Assembly: GCA_913052075.1 (NCBI GenBank)
Contig: CAJXDD010000201.1
Location: 1-5,549 of the forward strand
Source: UBA9926 sp913052075
GTDB lineage: Bacteria; Pseudomonadota; Gammaproteobacteria; Pseudomonadales; Azotimanducaceae
Length of the DNA: 5,549 bases
Reading direction: 5' to 3'
Part shown: piece after piece, positions 1 through 5,549 of the stretch
Numbering within the stretch: position 1 is the stretch's first letter
Layout of the letters: every line of letters starts with the position of its first letter
Made by a program: the position numbers and the translations under genes
The notes under the pieces: model-generated
Told to the model about the DNA's origin: nothing
Seen by the model: the letters and a program-made list of their open reading frames with translations, nothing else
The model's database searches: none

Positions 1-2895
1 GCCGAAGAAAGCATTGAAGAGGTCGTTGTCACGGGTTCATACCTCAAGAAATCAACAGAGAACAGCGCATCGCCACTCACGGTGATGAGCAAAGTTGAGC
101 TCGATCAAATGGCTGCAACGGACATGAAGGACGTTGTGAGCAATCTGACCTTTAGCTCAGGTTCGATTGGTGGCTCAGCCACCGCGTTCTATGGGGGAGA
201 CAACTCCACCGGTAACGCTAACGTTAACCTTAGAAACTTAGGGAGTGGCGCGACGCTTGTTCTGGTGAATGGTAAGCGGAACGTTAGCACCTCATTCGAT
301 AACATAGGAAGCGGCTATCTCGACGTAGACGGCTTGATTCCAAATATCGCGTTAGAGCGTGTTGAGATCGTGAAGGACGGCTCAAGTGCTTTGTATGGTT
401 CTGATGCGGTTGCAGGTGTTGTGAACTTTATTACACGATCGAATTTCGAAGGGTTTGAGCTCCAATACGACTACGCGGAGGACTCGGAAACAGGTCGTCA
501 GCAGGACAATCTAATTAGCGCGATCCTAGGCGTTTCCGGCGACCGAGGTAACATTACTATGTCTGCGAGTTACTTGGATCGCTCGCCCTTGCAGATTGGT
601 GACCGTTACGATGACTATGGACGATCAGGTCTATCCACGTTTGGTCAGCCTGGTCGCTATGTTATGTTAGGGCCGGTCATTCCGGCGGACAGTTACTTTG
701 TTCCTGGTGGCTCAGACTCTTTCGGTCAAGGGGCCGATCCAGATTGTGACTTGGTCGCCGCTGCAGACGGACCGGCTGGAACACTGGGCAACGTAAACGG
801 GCTGTGTATTTACGATTTCTCCAGTTTCTTCAACCTCGTAATGGAAGGTACACAGAAGAAAGCGCATGTTGATGGCCGATATGAGTTGACAGACAATCTA
901 GAAGTGTACGGTTCCTTCAGTTTTGCCGAGAATTGGACCAGTCGAGGCAACTCGCTGTATCCTGATGTATCGTTTGCCATTATAGGAACAGATAGTCCTG
1001 GTCTGCAGCTTGATGCCGCTCGTCGAGGGGTAACGCCATTCCCATACCTAGCGTTACAGAGAATGATGGGTGGAACCTTCACATCTGACCTGACTGAGCG
1101 TCCTATCAGCACGAAGGACTCGTACACGCGAACTAACTATAGATTCAACCTCGGCGCTACCTATGACTTTGAGATGGGTGGCAACGAGTGGACGCTCGAC
1201 GTGTCGGGAACTTTCTCTCAGCGGAACTACAATTCGGTCAACCCATCGGATTCTCTGACCAGCAATGTGGACGCTGCCTATGTAGGTCTAGGCGGTCCAG
1301 CTTGCGATCAGATTAACGGCACGCCAGGGTCTGGTAATAACGGAACTGGAAACTGCTACTACTATAATCCGTTTCAAACCAGCAACTATGACCCTGTAAC
1401 AGGTGCTCGATGGAACACGTCTGACCAATCAGCGTGGGCTGCGAACCCTGACATGACAGTTGCACAAGCTGCACTTATGTATCAAAACCCTGTAGAGCTC
1501 TATGAGTGGATGCAAGGCGAAATTGCCTCTCAGTCTGATGCCAGACAGGCTGTTTTTGATGCAGTGTTAGCTGGTGACGTCATGGAAATGGCGGCAGGTA
1601 ATCTTGGTCTCGCGGTCGGTGTTCAGATTCGAAGGGATGAGCTCGAAACTGATATCGATACCAACTCAAACAACAATAACTTCAAGTTCATCTATGGAGC
1701 CCAAGACTGGTCAAACGAGTTGTCGGCAAGTTCTGTATTTGCTGAAGTATTTGTGCCGCTAACTGATCGTCTCGAGCTAACGATCGCGGGGCGATATGAG
1801 GATTTCGATGAGCTTGGGACAAATTCCTTCGACCCCAAAGCTACCTTGATCTTCATGGCAACGGATGATCTGACGATGCGTGCTTCAGTGGGTACCTCTT
1901 TCAGGGTGGGCTCGCTGCTTCAGCTGGGTGGCCGTAGCACGACACTGCTGAATTCAACCGATGCTTTCTCGGGGACAGGTGGGCTCGCATTTCGTCCCAG
2001 CTTGACGGAAGGCAACAGCGGTCTCGCGCCTGAGGAAGCTGATGTCTTTAACGTAGGGTTGTCGTGGACACCCTCGAGCGGAGCACTGGATGGGCTGACG
2101 TTGAACGTGGACTATTACAACTACGACTACTCCAACCTCATCAGTCGAGAGGGTCACCAAGATCTGATCAACCGGGATAATGCCTCACGATGTCCGGATG
2201 GTGTAAACAACGACCCTGCAGCAGGCCCGCTCTGCGGCACTAGTGATCAGAACGGTGATGGTATTGCTGAAGTTTATTCCATTGGGCCTGGTACACCAGA
2301 CAAAGTCATCCGCGCAGGTGATGGAAGTCTGCTTCGAACGATTGCGTCTTATTTCAACGCGCCTTCGCTTGAAACGTCCGGCATCGATTTGAGTGCAGGC
2401 TATCGCTTCAGCGCCGGTAACATCGGCGAGTTCAACACAATGTTGAATCTGAGCTACACGTTGGCTTACGACATCGTAACGGATACGGGTGCAGAGATTG
2501 ATGGTGTTGGCAGCAGAAACGCTGGTAACAGCATTGGCCGACCGCTCCCGGAGTATAAGGCGAACTGGATGTTTGGCTGGTCTCGAGATCGTCATTCAGC
2601 GTCGATTGTTGTGAAGCACATCGATGGCTACACTGACGATGTACCGCAGTCCGGACTCCGTGGCTCATTCATCGGTTTCGCACCTGAGATCGATAGTTTC
2701 ACCACGGTCGACGTGCAGTACAACTTCCAGTTGCCTGATGTGCTCTTCCACGGCGATGGCTCTCAAATCACTATCGGTGCGAAGAATGCCGGTAACAAGA
2801 AGGCACCACTGGTTAACGTGGATGGGGCATTTGACCCATACACCCATGATCCCCGTGGTCGCATCGTCTACATGAGATACAGAATGGCGATGTAA
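1..2895 (+). CDS. TonB-dependent outer-membrane receptor, 5'-truncated by the window edge
   Basis: Outer-membrane active transporter that would take up a substrate using energy passed on by TonB-ExbB-ExbD. The frame is open from base 1, giving 964 visible residues; the GTG at 82 is internal. The visible part starts with a TonB-box-like EEVVVTG (residues 6-12). The plug domain runs to about residue 146 and carries NVNLRNLG (near 74-81), VLVNGKR (87-93) and a block from VEIVKDG to VVNFITR (121-146). The rest is a beta-barrel of alternating aromatic/polar strands with Gly/Asn-rich loops, ending in the typical DPRGRIVYMRYR closing strand. Six cysteines fall in three close pairs (249/269, 435/452, 731/745), probably loop disulfides. 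The last residue is Met, not the usual aromatic. Signal peptide and true start lie upstream of the window. A terminator follows 15 bp after the stop, so the gene ends its transcript. Family assignment is firm; the substrate is unknown, and aromatic compounds are inferred only from the neighbouring CoA ligase. Confidence 0.95.
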   Translation, partial: AEESIEEVVVTGSYLKKSTENSASPLTVMSKVELDQMAATDMKDVVSNLTFSSGSIGGSATAFYGGDNSTGNANVNLRNLGSGATLVLVNGKRNVSTSFDNIGSGYLDVDGLIPNIALERVEIVKDGSSALYGSDAVAGVVNFITRSNFEGFELQYDYAEDSETGRQQDNLISAILGVSGDRGNITMSASYLDRSPLQIGDRYDDYGRSGLSTFGQPGRYVMLGPVIPADSYFVPGGSDSFGQGADPDCDLVAAADGPAGTLGNVNGLCIYDFSSFFNLVMEGTQKKAHVDGRYELTDNLEVYGSFSFAENWTSRGNSLYPDVSFAIIGTDSPGLQLDAARRGVTPFPYLALQRMMGGTFTSDLTERPISTKDSYTRTNYRFNLGATYDFEMGGNEWTLDVSGTFSQRNYNSVNPSDSLTSNVDAAYVGLGGPACDQINGTPGSGNNGTGNCYYYNPFQTSNYDPVTGARWNTSDQSAWAANPDMTVAQAALMYQNPVELYEWMQGEIASQSDARQAVFDAVLAGDVMEMAAGNLGLAVGVQIRRDELETDIDTNSNNNNFKFIYGAQDWSNELSASSVFAEVFVPLTDRLELTIAGRYEDFDELGTNSFDPKATLIFMATDDLTMRASVGTSFRVGSLLQLGGRSTTLLNSTDAFSGTGGLAFRPSLTEGNSGLAPEEADVFNVGLSWTPSSGALDGLTLNVDYYNYDYSNLISREGHQDLINRDNASRCPDGVNNDPAAGPLCGTSDQNGDGIAEVYSIGPGTPDKVIRAGDGSLLRTIASYFNAPSLETSGIDLSAGYRFSAGNIGEFNTMLNLSYTLAYDIVTDTGAEIDGVGSRNAGNSIGRPLPEYKANWMFGWSRDRHSASIVVKHIDGYTDDVPQSGLRGSFIGFAPEIDSFTTVDVQYNFQLPDVLFHGDGSQITIGAKNAGNKKAPLVNVDGAFDPYTHDPRGRIVYMRYRMAM

Positions 2896-2910
2896 ATCGA
2901 CATTTAGTAG

Positions 2911-2940
2911 AAAAAACCCGGCTTTGGCCGGGTTTTTTTT
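2911..2940 (+). terminator. Intrinsic terminator after the receptor gene, potentially bidirectional
   Basis: A perfect GC stem CCCGGC (2917-2922) / GCCGGG (2927-2932) with a four-base TTTG loop is extended by six A-T pairs (2911-2916 with 2933-2938). It is followed by an eight-T run (2933-2940). It sits 15 bp after the receptor stop codon and should end that transcript. Because an A6 tract flanks the other side, the reverse strand also reads as a hairpin followed by U6, so it could stop antisense transcription as well. It separates the receptor from the downstream ligase. Confidence 0.95.
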
Positions 2941-3169
2941 GCCTCGAATTTTTCCTCGTCTCGAGATTCTGATTGGTTCGAATCTCTCTCGGAAACTTTG
3001 TTTTCAGAAAAGGAAATGATCGCCCCAATGATGTGGGATCTAACCGAGTTAACTCGCAAGCTATGAGGCGAAATGGTGTGAAAACCTTGGAGTGAAAAAA
3101 TCCAAAAATAGAAGGCTCTCTCGTGAGGAAACGCGTGGCCGCTAGTCGTTTGAATTTACTGTTAGCCGC
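2941..3169. other. Gene-free intergenic stretch with weak inverted repeats
   Basis: No convincing gene lies here. It holds a 7-bp inverted repeat GAGATTC (2963-2969) / GAATCTC (2980-2986) with a 10-base spacer, and TTGGA (3087-3091) / TCCAA (3101-3105) around an A-rich spacer. Neither is followed by a T run, so they are not obvious terminators. A 16-codon ATG ORF at 3016-3066 has a purine-rich stretch only two bases before its start, which is too close to be a good ribosome-binding site. The A-rich part near 3081-3112 could act as upstream activating DNA for the ligase promoter, but that is speculation. Confidence 0.5.
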
Positions 3170-3198
3170 TTGATCGACAGTGATCAAATCACTACTTT
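3170..3198 (+). promoter_or_regulatory. Candidate sigma-70 promoter for the CoA ligase gene
   Basis: TTGATC (3170-3175) is followed, after exactly 17 bases, by TACTTT (3193-3198). These match the -35 consensus at four positions of six and the -10 consensus at three, with ideal spacing. This is the best candidate I find between the terminator and the ligase start. It predicts a transcript starting near 3204-3206. A weak -10 fits a promoter that needs activation or is tightly controlled. Confidence is moderate because weak matches arise by chance. Confidence 0.4.
3179..3193. promoter_or_regulatory. Perfect 15-bp palindrome, candidate operator
   Basis: AGTGATCAAATCACT reads as AGTGAT, a three-base centre, then ATCACT, its exact reverse complement. 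It occupies the spacer of the candidate promoter and touches the first base of the -10 element, a classical place for a repressor. Two partly overlapping inverted repeats, TGATC (3171-3175) / GATCA (3182-3186) and ACTGT (3158-3162) / ACAGT (3177-3181), share bases with it. The 6-3-6 geometry would suit a dimeric MarR- or TetR-type repressor. GTGA-N5-TCAC is one base short of the CRP half-site spacing, so CRP is less likely. No regulator gene is visible here, so the binding protein is unknown. Confidence 0.45.
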
Positions 3199-3221
3199 AG
3201 GTCCGAAGGGAGAAGGTCGAG

Positions 3222-3287
3222 ATGAGCACGATAAGACAGCGCTTTAAGGCCGCAGGCGAGGTTGGAGGAGTAGGATGCAATCCTTAG
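3222..3287 (+). CDS. Possible 21-residue leader peptide overlapping the CoA ligase start
   Basis: ATG at 3222 opens a 21-codon frame that ends in Asn-Pro and a TAG at 3285-3287. The stop lies 8 bases beyond the ligase ATG, so the two frames overlap by 13 bases in different registers. An AAGG (3213-3216) with a five-base spacer precedes the ATG and is a fair ribosome-binding site. The peptide begins MSTIRQRF and is basic in its first half and glycine-rich in its second; I recognise no family. Ribosomes on it would pass over the ligase Shine-Dalgarno and end at the ligase start, so it could couple or restrain translation. It may equally be a chance ORF. Confidence 0.3.
   Translation: MSTIRQRFKAAGEVGGVGCNP
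3264..3270 (+). promoter_or_regulatory. Ribosome-binding site of the CoA ligase
   Basis: GGAGGAG is a near-perfect Shine-Dalgarno sequence; its GGAGG core (3264-3268) ends six bases before the ATG at 3275. This fixes the ligase start. An in-frame TAA at 3245-3247 with no start codon after it rules out a longer N-terminus. The site lies inside the possible leader ORF. Confidence 0.85.
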
Positions 3288-5092
3288 CACCGAAGGTAGA
3301 GGTAATCCGCCGTAGTAATGGTGAACTCATACTGACGTCTGGTTATGCGTTAGGAGAGGTTCCCATTAACCTTGCCACTTTGATGACTGAGCAAGCGAGG
3401 AGAAACCCTGATCGCCCTATCATTGTGGAGAAGAATGCGGCGGGGCAATTTGAGCCGGTGACCTATGGCGAGGCACACCAGCAGGCGATGGGCATCGCCA
3501 CTTACTTGATTGATCAAGAGGCTGGTGTTGATCAGCCTGTCATGATCCTTTCGGGTGCATCGAGAGCGCATTTTGTTGTCCAGATGGGGGCGTGCTATGC
3601 GGGTGTGCCGGTGGTACCCGTGAGTACTAGTTACACCTCCGTTGCGGCAGCGTTTCCAAAATTTGAAGCGGTGTTCAATAAAACGCAGCCAGCCTTTCTC
3701 TTTGCGGAGAATCCTAAGGCGATTGAGGCGGCGGTCGTTGGGACAGATATTTCTCTGGAAGATGTCGAATGCTGGTCGGTGGATGAAGGGCGCTTGGCAG
3801 GTAAACCGGTTAAACCGCTCAACGCAATCACTCGGCAAGTTAAGAACGCTGCGGTCGCAAGTGCAATTCAAGCATTGACGCATGACACGGTTGCCAAATA
3901 TATGTTCACCTCTGGCTCCACAGGTATGCCAAAGGGTGTAATTCACACGCACGGCATGATTTGTGGTTTGGTCGCCGGCCAGAGGGCACTACGTGATATC
4001 GATCCGGATAATACCCCCGTAGTCCTCGACTGGATGCCTTGGTCTCATGTTGGGGCGGGTCAAATGCGCCTCTATGGTATCGTCAGCCAAGGAGGCACCA
4101 TCTATCTCGATGATGGTAAGCCCACCCCAGTCGAGTATGAGAAAACGCTCGCTAACCTTAGGGTGGTCTCCCCAACTAGCTACGCAGGTGCGCCACTTGG
4201 CTGGAGTATGCTGGTTGCAGCGCTCGAATCAGATGATGCGCTCGCAGCCCGTTTTTTTTCAACAGTGACTAGCTTGCAGTACGGCAGTGCCGCCATGCCC
4301 ACATCCACCTACGAGCGATTGCAAGCCCTGCTCTTTCAATACCAAGGTCAGCGTAAAACCATGAGCACGAGTCTCATGTCCACTGAGGTCGCGCTCGGCT
4401 TGTCCCGATACTGGCCCTGTGAGGACCAGACCGTTGTTGGATTACCGATGCCGGGATCAACTTTCAAACTGGTGCCAGTGGGTGACCGGTATGAGGTCAG
4501 GGTTCGCTCGCTTGGCGTTACGCCTGGGTATTTAAATGAACCAGAGCAAACCCGAGAGGCGTTTGACGAGGAAGGTTTTTTCAAAATGGGCGATGCGGTG
4601 ACTTTTGCGGATCCAGATCACCCGGAGGCAGGGCTACGGTTTGCTGGACGTATTGCGGAGCAGTTCAAGTTAATGACAGGGACTTGGGTTTCTGCAGGTA
4701 CCCTGCGGGCGCAGCTCGTGGCGGCGCTGGCGCCCATGGTGAGAGACGTTGTGGTCTGTGGGCTTAACCAATCCTTTATTGCAATCTTAATTTGGTTAAA
4801 TTGTGAATCGGATGAGGCTGCGGACCCGTCAGAGCCCTTCAATGTCGATGAGGAGACAGCGAGTTCAATACGGCAGGCGATTATGGCCCACAACGCGGCC
4901 AACCCTGCGTCATCACAGCGTGTGGAGCGGTTCGCAGTGATGACAGCTCCTGCGAGTATTGGTGAGGGCGAGGTCACCGACAAGGGCTATGTCAATCAAG
5001 GGGCCGTTCAGGCTCGCCGCCAGTCACTTGTCGAGTCGCTGTTTGAGTCTGAGATTCAGCCTGGTATTTTCGTCGTGGACGACAGTATTTGA
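3275..5092 (+). CDS. AMP-forming acyl-CoA synthetase, feruloyl-CoA synthetase family
   Basis: Cytoplasmic ligase of the ANL superfamily: carboxylic acid + ATP + CoA gives acyl-CoA + AMP + PPi. In the family namesake the acids are ferulate and related hydroxycinnamates. The 605 residues match the usual length of about 600-620. Visible motifs: ATP-binding FTSGSTGMPKG (211-221), A4-type DWMPWSH with His258, the family block GGTIYLDDGKPTP (273-285), Thr370-Glu371 of the adenine-binding motif, Asp440 in FKMGD, RFAGRIAEQFKL (455-466), TGTWVSAG (468-475), and near the C-terminus EVTDKGYVNQ with the probable catalytic Lys570. The domain order is complete, with no frameshift. The segments after His258, at 334-342 and before Thr370 differ from classical feruloyl-CoA synthetases as I recall them, so another aromatic or cyclic acid is possible; the symbol fcs is withheld for that reason. 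It appears to have its own promoter, no partner hydratase/aldolase follows in the window, and the next gene converges on it. Confidence 0.92.
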   Translation: MQSLAPKVEVIRRSNGELILTSGYALGEVPINLATLMTEQARRNPDRPIIVEKNAAGQFEPVTYGEAHQQAMGIATYLIDQEAGVDQPVMILSGASRAHFVVQMGACYAGVPVVPVSTSYTSVAAAFPKFEAVFNKTQPAFLFAENPKAIEAAVVGTDISLEDVECWSVDEGRLAGKPVKPLNAITRQVKNAAVASAIQALTHDTVAKYMFTSGSTGMPKGVIHTHGMICGLVAGQRALRDIDPDNTPVVLDWMPWSHVGAGQMRLYGIVSQGGTIYLDDGKPTPVEYEKTLANLRVVSPTSYAGAPLGWSMLVAALESDDALAARFFSTVTSLQYGSAAMPTSTYERLQALLFQYQGQRKTMSTSLMSTEVALGLSRYWPCEDQTVVGLPMPGSTFKLVPVGDRYEVRVRSLGVTPGYLNEPEQTREAFDEEGFFKMGDAVTFADPDHPEAGLRFAGRIAEQFKLMTGTWVSAGTLRAQLVAALAPMVRDVVVCGLNQSFIAILIWLNCESDEAADPSEPFNVDEETASSIRQAIMAHNAANPASSQRVERFAVMTAPASIGEGEVTDKGYVNQGAVQARRQSLVESLFESEIQPGIFVVDDSI

Positions 5093-5114
5093 TCGAGCTT
5101 TATCAGGACACGCT

Positions 5115-5165
5115 CACCAGTCGAGCCAGTCTTGCATTCCTTCGCTCGATCCGCAGGCGCTGGTG
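5115..5165 (+). repeat. Interrupted inverted repeat downstream of the CoA ligase
   Basis: CACCAGTCGAGC (5115-5126) is complementary to GCTCGA (5144-5149) plus CTGGTG (5160-5165), giving 12 base pairs with a 17-base loop and a 10-base bulge on one side. A competing pairing joins CGCTCAC (5111-5117) to GTGAGCG (5175-5181). It starts 22 bases after the ligase stop and lacks a T tract, so it is not a standard intrinsic terminator. It may stabilise the transcript's 3' end or be a dispersed repeat. No other copy is visible in this window. Confidence 0.4.
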
Positions 5166-5181
5166 TCTTGAGGCGTGAGCG

Positions 5182-5354
5182 GGTAAGACCCATTCAACTT
5201 CAGAAAGTGCATTAGCTGGCTAGCTGATTAGTACATCCAAACCCTTAGATCTCCGGTTTATAGCGCGAGCCGAGGTCGAGGGAATAGCCATCCTTTGATT
5301 TGATACAGTAATTTTTTAAGAGGCCGCTGCAGATATTGTGAAGCGGTAAGCAGG
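5182..5354. other. Convergent intergenic remainder with no recognised element
   Basis: This is the rest of the space between two genes that face each other. I see only weak structure: a near-tandem TAGCTG (5213-5218 and 5221-5226), AAACC/GGTTT (5239-5243 and 5255-5259), and CCGCT/AGCGG (5324-5328 and 5342-5346). A T6 run at 5312-5317 has no hairpin before it. No plausible gene or intrinsic terminator for either strand is evident, so both transcripts may end by Rho or overlap. Confidence 0.45.
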
Positions 5355-5549
5355 TTAAACCACTTTCCCCGGGTTGAGAATGCCCTTCGGGTCAAGCGCG
5401 AGCTTCATTTGCCGCATGAGCGTGATCTCAGACTCAGATCTTGCTAGGTGGAGATAAGGCTTTTTTTCAAGACCAATGCCGTGCTCGGCTGAGACGGAAC
5501 CCCCTATGGGCTGAAGCGGCGAGTAAACCGCTTCTTCCACGGCTTGCCT
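5355..5549 (-). CDS. FAD-linked oxidase / D-2-hydroxyacid dehydrogenase (GlcD type), C-terminal fragment
   Basis: Only the last 64 codons are present; the frame is open to the window edge and the rest lies to the right. The GTG at 5540-5538 is an internal valine. The signature GGSVSAEHGIG (visible residues 16-26) and the ending LDPKGILNPGKVV are hallmarks of the C-terminal FAD-oxidase domain of glycolate oxidase GlcD, D-lactate dehydrogenase and D-2-hydroxyglutarate dehydrogenase. Glu22 and His23 of SAEHG correspond to the conserved active-site/metal-site residues of that group. Such flavoenzymes oxidise a 2-hydroxy acid to a 2-oxo acid. The substrate cannot be told from this fragment. The vanillyl-alcohol oxidase/cresol dehydrogenase branch shares the FAD fold but, to my knowledge, not this C-terminal motif. 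The gene converges on the CoA ligase, so it is not in the same operon. Confidence 0.88.
   Translation of the reverse strand, partial: RQAVEEAVYSPLQPIGGSVSAEHGIGLEKKPYLHLARSESEITLMRQMKLALDPKGILNPGKVV

Noticed and set aside
82..84. GTG at 82 as the start of the receptor gene
   Set aside because: The same frame is open to base 1 and encodes the TonB box and the beginning of the plug, so this codon is internal.
2185..2595. 136-codon reverse-strand ORF inside the receptor
   Set aside because: It is antisense to well-conserved barrel strands, with no recognisable domain and no start signal.
3016..3066. 16-codon ATG ORF after AAAAGG in the intergenic region
   Set aside because: The spacing of two bases to the ATG is too short for efficient initiation, and the peptide has no recognisable feature.
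2813..3187. 124-codon reverse-strand ORF covering the receptor end, terminator and intergenic region
   Set aside because: It starts with TTG, has no ribosome-binding site, runs through a bidirectional terminator, and its basic low-complexity product resembles no family.
3179..3193. Palindrome as a CRP or FNR site
   Set aside because: GTGA-N5-TCAC lacks the six-base CRP spacer, and the TTGAT...ATCAA arms are eight bases apart instead of the four of FNR.
3350..3952. 200-codon reverse-strand ORF inside the CoA ligase
   Set aside because: It is fully antisense to a clearly conserved gene, and its Arg/Cys/His-rich sequence is typical of a shadow frame.
5089..5178. Possible short ORF directly overlapping the ligase stop (TTG start, about 29 codons)
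   Set aside because: It has a rare start codon and no ribosome-binding site, and the product is not recognisable; the underlying bases are better explained by the inverted repeat.
5355..5540. Stand-alone 61-residue protein starting at the GTG at 5540
   Set aside because: The frame continues upstream to the window edge and the motifs are those of the extreme C-terminus of a much larger flavoprotein.

Overview
The window looks like chromosomal DNA of a free-living Gram-negative bacterium, most likely a marine or soil gammaproteobacterium, or less likely a sphingomonad- or Caulobacter-type alphaproteobacterium. The evidence is a large outer-membrane TonB-dependent receptor of the type expanded in those groups, E. 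coli-like Shine-Dalgarno sequences, a GC-stem plus U-tract terminator, and base composition near one half GC by eye. Taxonomy is inferred and no marker gene is present.

Layout. Positions 1-2895 (+) hold most of a TonB-dependent receptor. Its signal peptide and extreme N-terminus lie left of the window, and the visible part opens at the TonB-box/plug boundary. A strong intrinsic terminator follows at 2911-2940. A gene-free stretch (2941-3221) ends in a candidate promoter with a perfect 15-bp palindrome placed like an operator, then a possible 21-codon leader ORF (3222-3287). That leader overlaps the start of a complete 605-residue AMP-forming acyl-CoA synthetase of the feruloyl-CoA synthetase family (3275-5092, +). 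A 262-bp convergent intergenic region contains nested inverted repeats but no classical terminator. The right edge (5355-5549, -) is the last 64 codons of a FAD-linked oxidase/D-2-hydroxyacid dehydrogenase of the GlcD type.

How it may fit together. A receptor that brings a scarce or bulky molecule across the outer membrane, next to a CoA ligase for phenylpropenoic acids or similar carboxylic acids, is consistent with use of plant- or lignin-derived aromatics or another hydrophobic carboxylic acid. The terminator and the separate promoter show that receptor and ligase are distinct transcription units. The ligase keeps the family signatures but differs from the classical feruloyl-CoA synthetases I remember in segments expected to line the acyl pocket, so its substrate is open. 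No hydratase/lyase (Ech) or vanillin dehydrogenase partner is visible. I see no mobile element, CRISPR array, tRNA or rRNA, and no clear sign of a wholly new system. The most interesting parts are the ligase's regulatory leader and its divergent pocket.
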